Positions 1 to 7,489 are shown, numbered from the stretch's first letter. The stretch is DNA of 17,662 nucleotides from Hirudo medicinalis (GCA_011800805.1 MPNW01000883.1:44305-61966); one strand, 5' to 3'. Notes: generated by a model from the letters alone, not told the origin. Translations and numbers: made by a program.

Positions 1-21
1 AGCACTTCCCCTAAGAAAATT

Positions 22-1149
22 TTAGCAGTCGCTGCAAAACCTTCTGTAAATAGCTTCGTACTGAGGTATAATTGCCTCTATATTGTACTGCTGAGCATGA
101 TGGTACGCTTGATGCCTAAACCGATTCAGCAGGGCTTCGTCTTTCAGTAAATGTATCGCCTTCTCACTCATGGTTTTTACATCGCCAATGGCGGCGGTGT
201 ATCCAGTAAGCCCGTCAATATTCACTTCTTTTAAACCGCCCGCATGAGTAGATATCACCGGAACTTCTGATGCCATTGCTTCTAGGGCGGATAGACCAAA
301 GCTTTCATACTCCGATGGTAATAGGAACAGGTCGGCTATGGCAAAAATATCTTCTATCTGCTCTTGTTTGCCCACAAAAGTCATTTTATCAAATATTTTC
401 AGGTATCGGCCGCGCTCTTCGGCAGTTTGCCGCTCTGGCCCATCGCCCACAAACAGTAGTTTTGAAGGAATGGTTTTTTGTACTTCATAAAAAATTTCTA
501 CCACATCCTGCACCCGTTTTACTTGTCTAAAATTGGATGCGTGCATCACGACCTTTTCATCATTGGGGGCAAACATTTTTCTGAACCTGCAAAGCGGTTT
601 GCGACCAAAGCGTTTCACGTCTATAAAATTATACACCACTTCTATCTCCTTCTTTATATCAAAGGTAGCATAGGTTTCTTGTCGCAGGTTTTTTGACACA
701 GCCGTAATCACATCGCTTTCGTTGATAGAGAAAGACACCACCGGCGCATACATCTTATCCTTTCCAACGAGCGTAATATCGGTGCCGTGCAATGTGGTTA
801 CCACAGGAATACCGTATCCATCATCCTGCAAAATCTTTTTGGCCATATAAGCTGCCGATGCGTGGGGAATGGCATAATGCACATGCAGCAAGTTCAATTG
901 GTAGTTCTTAATTACATTCACCATCGTGCTGGCTAACGCCGTTTCGTATGGTGGAAAATCAAACAATGGATAAGTAGGCACCTGTACCTCGTGGTAATAT
1001 ATATTGGGCACAAAACCAATCAGTCTCACCGGCTGCTGGTACGTAATAAAATGTACCTCATGACCTTTTTGCGCCAGAGCCTTGCCCAGCTCGGTGGCAA
1101 GCACTCCGCTTCCACCAAACGTAGGATAACATACAATTCCAATTCGCAT
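22..1149 (-). CDS. bshA: N-acetyl-alpha-D-glucosaminyl L-malate synthase BshA (bacillithiol synthesis)
   Basis: This is a GT4-family (GT-B fold) glycosyltransferase of 375 residues, matching the usual BshA length. BshA joins GlcNAc from UDP-GlcNAc to L-malate in the cytoplasm, the first step of bacillithiol synthesis. The N-terminal glycine loop FGGSGVLATELG lies at residues 11-22, the VTTLHGTDITLVG segment at about 117-129, and the donor-site E-x7-E motif (ESFGLSALE) at 282-290, followed by the conserved STHAGG. The frame is open upstream to 1239, but I chose the ATG at 1147-1149 because the extra 30 residues are not family-like and MRIGIVCYPTFGGSG is the typical BshA start. No bshB or bshC is in the window. 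The gene stands alone, and its 5' side faces the IS remnants. I saw no clear TAnnTTTG box upstream. Confidence 0.92.
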   Translation of the reverse strand: MRIGIVCYPTFGGSGVLATELGKALAQKGHEVHFITYQQPVRLIGFVPNIYYHEVQVPTYPLFDFPPYETALASTMVNVIKNYQLNLLHVHYAIPHASAAYMAKKILQDDGYGIPVVTTLHGTDITLVGKDKMYAPVVSFSINESDVITAVSKNLRQETYATFDIKKEIEVVYNFIDVKRFGRKPLCRFRKMFAPNDEKVVMHASNFRQVKRVQDVVEIFYEVQKTIPSKLLFVGDGPERQTAEERGRYLKIFDKMTFVGKQEQIEDIFAIADLFLLPSEYESFGLSALEAMASEVPVISTHAGGLKEVNIDGLTGYTAAIGDVKTMSEKAIHLLKDEALLNRFRHQAYHHAQQYNIEAIIPQYEAIYRRFCSDC

Positions 1150-1479
1150 GCAATAAAGATAATTATTTCGACACAACCTTTGGGTGATATTTACTGACAA
1201 CACAACCCCATTAAAAAAGTAAATTTCCCCGTATACCAATTTATTTCACAATGATAGACGATAATGCCGAGGTATTTAATGGTATTGGCAGAAAAGATGG
1301 TTAAAAATATTTACTATACAATTTTTATTGAGTAAATTCAAACCGTTTCAAAATAGCACATACAATGAGGCTGTCTCAAAAGGGCATCCTCTTTTTTTGG
1401 TGTGGGTTATTCACACATTGTAGATAAAAATAGACTGTTAAGTTTGTACGTGTTGGCATTGTTGGTACGTCAATAAGAT

Positions 1480-1629
1480 ATGCGCAAATCAAATGTTATC
1501 TTCAAGACCTACAACCAGCAACAGAGGATGTTGTTGCCTTTGAATTTGGAAGAGTTGGTAGAAAAGACACACCCCGTGCGGGCAATGTCGGGAGTATCCC
1601 GCAAAGTGTGTAAGTTAAAATCGAGGTAA
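1480..1629 (+). pseudogene. Truncated IS1182-family transposase, N-terminal stub
   Basis: Forty-nine codons are read from ATG 1480. The first 34 residues have the typical IS1182 transposase start: MRKSNVIFKTYNQQQRMLLP, then a stretch ending in EKTHPVR. After HPVR the resemblance stops, and the frame runs through the IS256-like left inverted repeat to a stop at 1627-1629. No DDE catalytic residues remain, so the product cannot be active. The start sits about 110 bases inside the left element end, as expected for this family. Confidence 0.7.
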
Positions 1630-2106
1630 AATAAGGGTAGAACTTATACCTTCAATCTGTCACCAAAAATAATTAAGAATTGGTTCAGGACAATGCCCCA
1701 ATTTCTGATGGGCATTGTCCATTTTTTGGATGCCTCCCTGGTAGGAGCGCCATAAATTTCCCGCATATCCCGGGTAAATTCTTTGCGGTCCTTCCATACC
1801 ACGTAACGCATGCTGTTACGGATCTGATGTACCACACAGATCTGGGTGGAAGACTCAGGGAATACCGTTCTGATGGTGGTGGTAAAGCCATTGAGGTTAT
1901 CAGTAGCTGTGATCAAANTCGCCTTCGAGCATCTTTTCAATGGCTCGTTTTTGAATGCTGGCCAAAAACTCCTATTGAGTTGATCACCGGTCTTGAACTG
2001 CTTCAAAAAGTCGTCCGATAAGAAATCTTTCGTTTTCATTTGTTCATATTGTGTTTAAAATTAAAAAATCGAATCCGTTAAAACTCGATTTTAACTTACA
2101 CACTTT
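1603..2106 (-). mobile_element. Internally deleted IS256-family element with 23-bp perfect inverted repeats
   Basis: Positions 1603-1625 and 2084-2106 are perfect inverted repeats of 23 bases, containing GTGTGTAAGTTAAAATCGAG on the left. They enclose a broken IS256-family transposase on the minus strand. The element is about 500 bp, where intact IS256-family elements are usually about 1.3 kb. I found no 8-base target duplication at the outer edges, so either the flanks were rearranged or the assembly joined unlike copies. An undetermined base lies at 1918, exactly at one internal breakpoint. Confidence 0.75.
1644..2039 (-). pseudogene. IS256-family transposase, three fragments fused by deletions
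   Basis: The N-terminus (MKTKDFLSDDFLKQFKTGDQ) is typical of IS256 transposases. After LNRSF the correct frame shifts: the shifted reading gives ASIQKRAIEKMLEGE, as expected for the family. At base 1918 (undetermined) the sequence jumps to the middle of the protein (ATDNLNGFTTTIRTVFP, then QICVVHQIRNSMRYV and KDRKEF). At about 1725 it jumps again to the extreme C-terminus (KKWTMPIRNWGIVLNQFLII). From memory of a family length near 400 residues, roughly 180 residues are missing at the first junction and about 80 at the second. Catalytic regions are lost, so it must be inactive as written. Confidence 0.75.
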
Positions 2107-2200
2107 ATGAAACACTGTCTAAGGCGCTGTTTTTACAGTTTTCCATCTTATCTCAGCAATCATAAAATAGAATCCTGATAAACTTGATGGCACAAAGCCA

Positions 2201-2241
2201 CAAAATAAAAAAACCGCCTCAATTACTTTTGAGACGGCTTC
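2201..2241 (-). terminator. Intrinsic terminator of the exbB-tonB operon, formed by an IS1182-like element end
   Basis: Read on the minus strand, CCGTCTCAA and TTGAGGCGG form a 9-bp stem with one G-U pair, closed by a short loop and followed by TTTTTTTATTTT. It lies about 40 bases after the tonB stop and points in the right direction. The same 41-42 bases recur at 17417-17458 in the opposite orientation, so this is an element end that also works as a terminator. Confidence 0.6.
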
Positions 2242-2279
2242 ATTTAATATAGCACATCCAAGAATGCGAATTTTGCTTT

Positions 2280-3113
2280 TTATTCTCCGGTAACTTGGAA
2301 AGTAATAGGCTGTTTTCTATATGCTTTCACTTCTCTATTGTTTTGAAAGGCTGGCTTCCATTTACCCGATCTTTTTATAACCCTCATGGCTTCTTGCTCC
2401 ATACCATAGCCCACATTGGTCAAAGCCTTTACATCGCTCACATTACCAGCCACATCCACAACAAACTGAATGATTACGGTGTAAGTTCCGGTGGGTGCAC
2501 TGTTATCTACTGCAACCTGTCCATCCAAGTTTCTTTCGAGGTAAGAGCGCCAACTTCCGGGATACTCCGCATCAATTTCAACTTTCGTAAATATATCAGG
2601 GTCTTTTTCTACGGGTTTGGCCTCTACAAGACCCTTACCAATACCGTCCGAAGGCGGCGGAACAATAATATTATTGTCCTTAGCACCTGCTTGGTTGATT
2701 GTACCTATTTTGGCATCCTTCAATTCTTCTACTGCAGGCGGTGGTTCCTTCACCTCTTCATCTTTTACAATTTTAGGCGGAGTAAACGCCTTCATTTCGA
2801 TTTTAGGTGGTGGTGCTTGCTTGGGTGGGGGGGGTGGTGGAGGGGGGGGTGGCTCATCCTTGGGTCGCTCCTGTTTGATCTCTTGTATCGTTAATTCATT
2901 GATTTTAATGGCATTGGGATCTACTGCAGGCTTGAATTGGCTTTTTACAAATACAGCACCCGCTATTAAAGCAAAGCCAAGCCCCGTAATGCCTAAAGCG
3001 AGCCACAATCTTTTAGTATAGGTTTTACGAAGTTCGTAAGCACCATAACTTTTATTGCGACCCTCAAACAGAAGATCCAAAAAGTCCGTCGATAAAATTT
3101 TATTGGTTTCCAT
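2280..3113 (-). CDS. tonB: TonB-family energy transducer
   Basis: This 277-residue protein has the classic TonB layout. A cytoplasmic N-terminus (MNKILSTDFLDLLFEGRNKSYGAYELR type, conserved in Bacteroidota) precedes one transmembrane segment at about 38-57. A periplasmic proline-rich spacer follows, with ten consecutive prolines at 88-97, and then a C-terminal TonB domain from about 180 to 275 (TYTVIIQFVVDVAGNVSDVK, ending KAYRKQPITFQV). It couples the ExbB/ExbD proton motor to outer-membrane receptors. It is the last gene of the minus-strand cluster, 73 bases after exbD. The proline run is coded by two C8 tracts on the coding strand (2827-2834, 2842-2849) that are prone to slippage. The frame is intact here. 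Confidence 0.9.
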   Translation of the reverse strand: METNKILSTDFLDLLFEGRNKSYGAYELRKTYTKRLWLALGITGLGFALIAGAVFVKSQFKPAVDPNAIKINELTIQEIKQERPKDEPPPPPPPPPPKQAPPPKIEMKAFTPPKIVKDEEVKEPPPAVEELKDAKIGTINQAGAKDNNIIVPPPSDGIGKGLVEAKPVEKDPDIFTKVEIDAEYPGSWRSYLERNLDGQVAVDNSAPTGTYTVIIQFVVDVAGNVSDVKALTNVGYGMEQEAMRVIKRSGKWKPAFQNNREVKAYRKQPITFQVTGE

Positions 3114-3186
3114 TACTTAACTTAATTTGTTTACGATAGGATGCAAACGATGCGATTTTCCACACCAGTAAAGCATCTTTTAATTT

Positions 3187-3831
3187 TTATTGCGCCGGGG
3201 CAGCAGCGGGCGCGGTCGGGGCTCCACCTTCAGACACTTTGATTAAATCCTTCTCGGTATCGAATGGCTTCAGTAAAGCATATCTGGCCACTTTATTGAT
3301 GGTCATTTCATCCAAAAGGTCAATCACATTTTTATAGTTCGCCTCTTCGGTAGGTTTTATCAGCACAAAGAAATCTTTTTGCCGGCAAGTGCTAGGATCT
3401 TTCCCTTCTGCTTTTGCCTTGGCTTCGCAGGCGACATCCGTTACATATCTCGACTCTACCTCCTTCTTTTTCTTGATGATAATATCTCTTATTTCTTTGA
3501 AATTTGAAGACTTGAAAACTTGGCTGGCGTTTTCGTTGGTCAGCTCTCCTTCATAATAAAAAAGATTATTGTCTTTTCCTATCATAATGGTAAGCGCCCC
3601 CGACATTTTCACTTTCGTTTCTTCTTCTTTCTTCTCGGTGTCCTTTGGCATATTGAGATCCATTGTAGTAGGAGAGCTCATGGTAGACGTAAATATGAAG
3701 AAGGTGATAAGTAAGAATCCCAAGTCCACCATCGGCGTCATATCCACACGGGTACTCAGCTTTTTGGCTTTCTTTACGCCGGGACCTTTTTTGTGGCCAC
3801 CGCCGCCATCACCGGTATCTAAACTTGCCAT
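3187..3831 (-). CDS. exbD: ExbD/TolR-family biopolymer transport protein, second copy
   Basis: The product has 214 residues. A glycine- and lysine-rich cytoplasmic start (residues 1-28) leads to RVDMTPMVDLGFLLITFFIF, one transmembrane helix at about 33-49 with the conserved membrane aspartate D36. The rest is periplasmic. ExbD works with ExbB as the proton-driven motor that energises TonB. This copy starts 23 bases after the upstream exbD and precedes tonB. Its periplasmic part carries an insertion with two cysteines (around AKAEGKDPSTCRQKD) absent from the first copy. It ends in a low-complexity Ala/Pro tail. Confidence 0.88.
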   Translation of the reverse strand: MASLDTGDGGGGHKKGPGVKKAKKLSTRVDMTPMVDLGFLLITFFIFTSTMSSPTTMDLNMPKDTEKKEEETKVKMSGALTIMIGKDNNLFYYEGELTNENASQVFKSSNFKEIRDIIIKKKKEVESRYVTDVACEAKAKAEGKDPSTCRQKDFFVLIKPTEEANYKNVIDLLDEMTINKVARYALLKPFDTEKDLIKVSEGGAPTAPAAAPAQ

Positions 3832-3854
3832 AACTTTATTGATTTAAAAATTAA

Positions 3855-4508
3855 CTACTGCTGTTTGTTGCGTTCCATCCATAATTCGGTGCCTTCAGGC
3901 GCGCCTTCAGGCATGGTTACTAAGTTGTACTTCTGCTCGTCGTTCTTTTTCAGTGCATCTATTATAGCTTCAAACGCAGGATACTTGGATACATTATCCC
4001 CCTTTATAAGAAATTGTAGCTTTTTTCCTGAAAAAACAGTACGGGTGGCAGCTATCCAATAGTACAATTCGTTGTTAGACGAATCTTTTACGGGAATACC
4101 TTCCTGTATATATGCTTTTTTATCGTCTTTGCTTAATGCTAAGAACTGTCCTAATTTACCAAATGGGACACCTATCATATCGCCCGAAAAATAGTTGGCA
4201 ACTTGTGCGTCAGAAATGGGGACATTTCGAGACTGGGCTGCCGCCTTGATAATGCTTCTGGCCGATTCGGGATCCCTCTGTGCCATGATAGAAAAATACA
4301 CTTTGTCGTTTTTGTCGATACTGATCATTACGGCATCGTTTTCGGGCAATTTTTGCGACGAAACCGAATTGGGGGTCTGAATGGGAACCGCCTCTGCCGG
4401 TTTGAACTTAGTAGCCATGATGAAGAACGACAAGATGAGGAACGCAATGTCCACAAACGGTGTCATGTCCGTTTCTGTCGATTTTTTGGCTATTTTAACT
4501 CTAGGCAT
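3855..4508 (-). CDS. exbD: ExbD/TolR-family biopolymer transport protein, first copy
   Basis: The product has 217 residues. A short basic N-terminus precedes TDMTPFVDIAFLILSFFIMA, a single transmembrane helix (about 18-33) with the conserved proton-handling aspartate D20. A periplasmic domain rich in charged residues follows. It belongs to the same operon as exbB (82 bases upstream) and the second exbD (23 bases downstream). The two ExbD proteins share the helix motif but differ strongly in the periplasmic part, so they are probably distinct subunits and not a recent duplication. Paired ExbD genes are common in Bacteroidota TonB clusters. Confidence 0.88.
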   Translation of the reverse strand: MPRVKIAKKSTETDMTPFVDIAFLILSFFIMATKFKPAEAVPIQTPNSVSSQKLPENDAVMISIDKNDKVYFSIMAQRDPESARSIIKAAAQSRNVPISDAQVANYFSGDMIGVPFGKLGQFLALSKDDKKAYIQEGIPVKDSSNNELYYWIAATRTVFSGKKLQFLIKGDNVSKYPAFEAIIDALKKNDEQKYNLVTMPEGAPEGTELWMERNKQQ

Positions 4509-4590
4509 ATTAAATTAATTATTTTGAAATGAGACGGAATTATTCGGATTTTCCACAAACACTATTCTTATCTTATTCTTTGCAAAAAAA

Positions 4591-5448
4591 TTACTTGTAC
4601 AAAGTAGCGAAGGATTGGGTAAGCGTAAATCCAGACTCGTCAATGCCATAAGTGATGCTGTCTATTCTGGTAGTGAGCATGTTGTAGAATATCAACGCTA
4701 GGGCCGATGTTCCAATACCTAAAGCCGTATTGTAAAGAGCCTCAGAGATACCTACCGCCAGCGAAGAAGAATCGCCGCCGCCGCCAGATTCACCGAGCGC
4801 AGCGAAAGAACGAATCATACCCATTACTGTTCCCAAAAGTGCAATCAAAGTACCGCACGACACGATGGTGGATAAGAATACCAAATTTTTCTGAAGCATG
4901 GGCAGCTCTAATGCTGTTGCTTCTTCTACCTCTTTTTGGATAGCGGCTACTTTTTGTTCTGTTTCTAAATTGCTTTCGCCTATCATCTCTTTATAACGGC
5001 GAAGACCCGCTTTCATTACATTACCCACAGAGCCTTTTTGTTTATCGCATTCAGCCAAAGCGGCATCTACATTTTTGTTGGCCAAATGATATTGCACTTT
5101 GCGAACAAAATTGCTGATATTTCCTTTACCTAAGGCTTTGCTGATTGTTAAGAATCTTTCGATAGCAAATACAAGGGTCATCAACAGCATGCCAATCAAA
5201 AGCGGAACGATGATACCTCCCTCATAAATTCTATGGAAGGCATCTCTAGGTCCTAAATGGTGTGGCCAAAACCCCCCGGCCTTGTCTGGAGAGTTGAATC
5301 CAGAGTCGGCGCCCATTGCAAATCGCCATATAAGATATCCTGCTATGATGCACAAAATGGGGGCAATCCAAGATATTGCATTACTGCTTGTTTTTGGTTG
5401 CACAGATGTTGTTGCTGCCGCTACCGGCTTCGCTTGATTTTCAGCCAT
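4591..5448 (-). CDS. exbB: MotA/TolQ/ExbB proton channel family protein
   Basis: This 285-residue inner-membrane protein is the channel subunit of the ExbB-ExbD-TonB system. Hydrophobic segments lie at about 26-46, 78-98, 188-210 and 235-257. The first is an additional N-terminal helix typical of Bacteroidota ExbB, preceded by an Ala/Thr/Lys-rich cytoplasmic start. The family signature is clear: LIALLGTVMGMIRSFAALG at about 201-219 and GISEALYNTALGIGTSA at about 233-249. It is the first gene of the minus-strand operon exbB-exbD-exbD-tonB. Transcription probably starts within 5449-5724, the gap shared with the divergent tpx, but I could not identify a convincing promoter box for it. Confidence 0.9.
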   Translation of the reverse strand: MAENQAKPVAAATTSVQPKTSSNAISWIAPILCIIAGYLIWRFAMGADSGFNSPDKAGGFWPHHLGPRDAFHRIYEGGIIVPLLIGMLLMTLVFAIERFLTISKALGKGNISNFVRKVQYHLANKNVDAALAECDKQKGSVGNVMKAGLRRYKEMIGESNLETEQKVAAIQKEVEEATALELPMLQKNLVFLSTIVSCGTLIALLGTVMGMIRSFAALGESGGGGDSSSLAVGISEALYNTALGIGTSALALIFYNMLTTRIDSITYGIDESGFTLTQSFATLYK

Positions 5449-5566
5449 GATCTTAGTTTTTTAGTTTTTAAAATGTTTAAACATGTAAAATAGTTCACAA
5501 TTCTAACAAAAAAACAGTTACAACAAAGTTTTTCTTTGTTATTTTTTTCTAGTTTGATTAGGAATA

Positions 5567-5574
5567 TATTTTTG
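5567..5574 (+). promoter_or_regulatory. Possible -7 promoter box for tpx
   Basis: TATTTTTG fits the Bacteroidota TAnnTTTG box, but it would give a leader of about 145 bases and I found no correctly spaced TTG partner upstream. The motif could occur by chance in this AT-rich gap. Confidence 0.2.
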
Positions 5575-5724
5575 ACACTTCATTATTTGTAGTACAAAAA
5601 GGGGAATACTCCAATTGTGACGCAAACAATTTAACCTCGCTTATTGTTATAGGGTGAGAATCTGCACCTACGGTCAATTCTACACTTTCCATCCAAACTC
5701 ATTATTTCAAATAAATAAACGCAC

Positions 5725-6222
5725 ATGTCAGAAATCACTTTAAAAGGGAACAAGGTACACACATTGGGTTCACTGCCTCAGCTCGGTACCAAGCTGAAAG
5801 ATTTTACACTCGTAAGGGATGATCTTAGCGAAAAACAATTATCCGATTTCTTGGGCAAGAAAATTGTACTGAATATTTTTCCGAGTGTCGACACAGGTGT
5901 TTGTGCGGCATCTGTAAAAAAATTCAACGAAGAGGCCGTTTCGCTGGAAAATACTGTGGTAATCAACATTTCAAAGGATTTACCATTTACACTAAAGCGT
6001 TTTTGTGCCGCAGAAGGAGTTGAAAACGTAGAAACGCTTTCTGATTTTAGGGGCAATTTCGGCAACGATTATGGCCTTACACTTATTGACTCTGGAATGA
6101 AAGGCTTGCTTAGTCGTGCCGTAATAGTGGCCAATCAAAATGGAACGATCATATACACCGAACAAGTACCCGAAATTGCTCAAGAGCCGAATTATACCGC
6201 CGCCTTGGCTGCGTTGAAATAG
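5725..6222 (+). CDS. tpx: Thiol peroxidase Tpx (atypical 2-Cys peroxiredoxin)
   Basis: The product has 165 residues, the normal length for Tpx. Tpx reduces hydrogen peroxide and organic peroxides using thioredoxin. The peroxidatic cysteine is C60 in PSVDTGVCAASVKKF, the conserved threonine is T57, the resolving cysteine is C94 (KRFCAAEG), and R131 (LLSRAVIV) fits the conserved active-site arginine. These positions sit one residue before those of E. coli Tpx (C61, C95). There is no signal peptide, so it should act in the cytoplasm. The gene is divergent from exbB and is followed 15 bases later by a strong terminator shared with the convergent tRNA. Confidence 0.95.
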   Translation: MSEITLKGNKVHTLGSLPQLGTKLKDFTLVRDDLSEKQLSDFLGKKIVLNIFPSVDTGVCAASVKKFNEEAVSLENTVVINISKDLPFTLKRFCAAEGVENVETLSDFRGNFGNDYGLTLIDSGMKGLLSRAVIVANQNGTIIYTEQVPEIAQEPNYTAALAALK

Positions 6223-6236
6223 CGGATCTTTTTTAT

Positions 6237-6279
6237 AAAAAGGCCCCGACACTTTACTACATCGGTGTTGGGGCTTTTT
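6237..6279. terminator. Bidirectional terminator between tpx and tRNA-Arg
   Basis: AAGGCCCCGACAC and GTGTTGGGGCTT form a GC-rich stem with one wobble or mismatch and a loop of about 12 bases. It is flanked by T5 on the plus strand and by TTTTT-A-T on the minus strand. It begins 15 bases after the tpx stop and ends directly at the tRNA 3' end, so it can stop both convergent transcripts. Confidence 0.8.
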
Positions 6280-6280
6280 G

Positions 6281-6352
6281 CGGCCTCGCCCAGAATCGAA
6301 CTGGGATCTGGAGCTTCGGAAACTCTTATACTATCCATTGTACTACGAGGCC
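6281..6352 (-). tRNA. tRNA-Arg, anticodon CCG
   Basis: The minus strand folds as a complete tRNA. The acceptor stem is GGCCTCG with CGAGGCC (7 bp). The D stem is GTAC with GTAT. The anticodon stem is AGAGT with GCTCC, around the loop TTCCGAA (anticodon CCG, reading the Arg codon CGG). The T arm is CCCAG-TTCGATT-CTGGG, and the discriminator base is G. The CCA end is not encoded. A TAACTTTG box lies 15 bases upstream, and the bidirectional terminator follows directly. Confidence 0.93.
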
Positions 6353-6366
6353 GTTTCAAGAGCGGG

Positions 6367-6374
6367 CAAAGTTA
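6367..6374 (-). promoter_or_regulatory. -7 promoter box (TAACTTTG) for tRNA-Arg
   Basis: On the minus strand TAACTTTG matches the Bacteroidota TAnnTTTG box exactly and sits 15 bases before the tRNA 5' end, a fitting distance. No well-spaced TTG -33 element is evident. Confidence 0.45.
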
Positions 6375-6453
6375 AGTGAATTTCAGCAACTGTGTCCTAC
6401 GCAAGGCAAATTTGTATTACAAGTACTTATCATGGTGATTGACAAAACAATGA

Positions 6454-7395
6454 CTATAGGTCTTTCAACATCTTGCTCACGTACTGCATATACCTTCTAT
6501 TTTTGGCTTCGCCAATCATTTGCGCGCCGTAAATACTATGATGCCCCGACATGAGGTACGATACCACACATGCAATACCAACATAAACACCACTCGCTGC
6601 TCCAAACAACTCTATTCCCATAATGGCACATGCCAATGGGGTATTGGTGGCACCTGAAAAAACCCCCACAAAGCCCATCCCCGCCAACAGTGCCACCGGT
6701 AGCGGAATGAATAGGCTAAGTGCGCTGCCCAATGTAGCGCCAATAAAAAACAAAAAAACAGCGGCGTTACTTCGCCTCCTTTAAACCCTGTCGAAAGTGT
6801 AATAATAGTGGACATCATCTTCAACAAAAAAACAGATAGTGGCTGCACATTCGTAAAAGGTGCAATGATAGTGGGAAAACCCAGGCCCACAAACTGGGTA
6901 GTACCCATTGCAAAAACAGCAAGAGCCACAATACTTCCTCCTACAACGGGGCGCAGAGGCGAGCGAAATGGCCCGCCCAATTTATCGGCTAGGGAACCCG
7001 CCATTTGTATGGCGGTACCCTCGCGCCCGGCCGATCCACCAAACAAATGCGTAACAAGGGTGCTCAAATACACAAAAAATGCCATGTTTTTGAATTCTGG
7101 ATAAGATGAGGTTATTGCCGGCCTCTACATTTTTTCCCCAATAATAATACCCCACTCCTATCACGAACCCGGTAATCGGAAGTAATGCGATCATCTAGGT
7201 ATGAACTTCCCGGTACTGAGTAACCCATTGCAAAGAAGCCAAGAAACCTGCAGATGCCGAACCTATGATTACCCCCAATATGGCACAGATGAGCAGCCAT
7301 CTTACAATGTAGAACACGCCGGGGTATTTGTTAAAAAATGAAGCGAGCGATTGTTGACCCGAAGTAAAACAAAGTTTGTTTGTAAATGGCATCAT
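6454..7395 (-). pseudogene. Fluoride-type CLC antiporter (EriC-F/CLC-F like), disrupted
   Basis: CLC-fold membrane protein fragments lie in order on the minus strand: N-terminus 7395-7198, a middle part to about 7100, a part with HLFGGSAGREGTAIQMAGSL from about 7085, and a C-terminus from about 6753 to 6454. GREGT in place of the GREGP of chloride CLCs is, from memory, a mark of fluoride CLCs. The fluoride riboswitch directly upstream agrees with that. Three lesions are visible. First, TAG at 7195-7197 stands where a tryptophan codon is expected. Second, a frameshift near 7100-7110 removes several residues. Third, a frameshift at about 6745-6760 falls in T7-G-T6, where an in-frame duplication plus one lost T would explain the sequence. 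The intact form would export fluoride in exchange for protons. The C-terminal part ([18 protein letters not shown]) is well preserved, so decay is recent or partly sequencing error. Confidence 0.82.
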
Positions 7396-7430
7396 TCCCC
7401 CTGATTAAAGAATGAAAGTACAGTAATTAA

Positions 7431-7487
7431 CCAAGCGTCATCAGCTTTTTCAAAGCGGTTGGGTAAGGAATAACACCATTTCCTTTC
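7431..7487 (-). ncRNA. Fluoride riboswitch (crcB motif)
   Basis: The minus strand matches the fluoride riboswitch in order. Stem 1 is AAGGAA (7485-7480) with TTCCTT (7470-7465), and its loop carries the conserved ATGG-TGTT. After it come the linker CCCAACC and hairpin 2, GCTTT-GAA-AAAGC (7456-7444). The conserved tail TGATGACGCT follows at 7443-7434. The pseudoknot GGTGTT (7477-7472) pairs with GACGCT (7439-7434), with wobbles. The order of elements equals that of the known Thermotoga and Pseudomonas fluoride aptamers. It lies in the leader of the disrupted CLC gene, whose start is 36 bases downstream. I saw no terminator hairpin between them, so control of translation is more likely than attenuation (inference). 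Confidence 0.85.
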
Positions 7488-7489
7488 GG

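Larger units (their letters stand above)
1367..2241 (+). mobile_element. Remnant of an IS1182-like insertion sequence, gutted and holding an IS256-like remnant
   Basis: Both outer ends are visible. The left end at 1367-1382 reads GAGGCTGTCTCAAAAG, and the right end, read on the minus strand from 2241, starts GAAGCCGTCTCAAAAG. These match at 14 of 16 positions as an inverted repeat, and the match extends outward by AAT on both sides. The left end can fold into an imperfect hairpin (1367-1391) followed by seven T. Only the first 35 or so transposase codons survive (see 1480-1629). The middle has been lost or replaced by the IS256-like element at 1603-2106. An intact IS1182-family element is usually about 1.5-2 kb, so most of it is missing. 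Assignment rests on the terminal sequence and the transposase N-terminus. Confidence 0.7.

Noticed and set aside
1150..1239. Extended start for BshA, 30 extra residues
   Set aside because: The extension has no family character and the ATG at 1149 gives the conserved BshA N-terminus and the usual length.
1252..1305. 17-codon plus-strand frame upstream of the IS remnant
   Set aside because: Too short, with no features; probably chance.
1603..2106. Target-site duplication of the IS256-like element
   Set aside because: The bases outside the two inverted repeats do not match in any 8-9 base register.
2617..3021. Glycine-rich open frame on the plus strand
   Set aside because: It is the antisense shadow of the proline-rich part of tonB.
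5522..5540. AACAAAG/CTTTGTT hairpin followed by a T-rich stretch in the exbB-tpx gap
   Set aside because: The stem is 7 bp and almost purely AT, and no gene on that strand ends upstream of it, so a terminator or operator role is not supported.
5640..5724. Possible riboswitch in the tpx leader
   Set aside because: The GTGAGAATCTGCACC stretch does not follow any riboswitch consensus I know.
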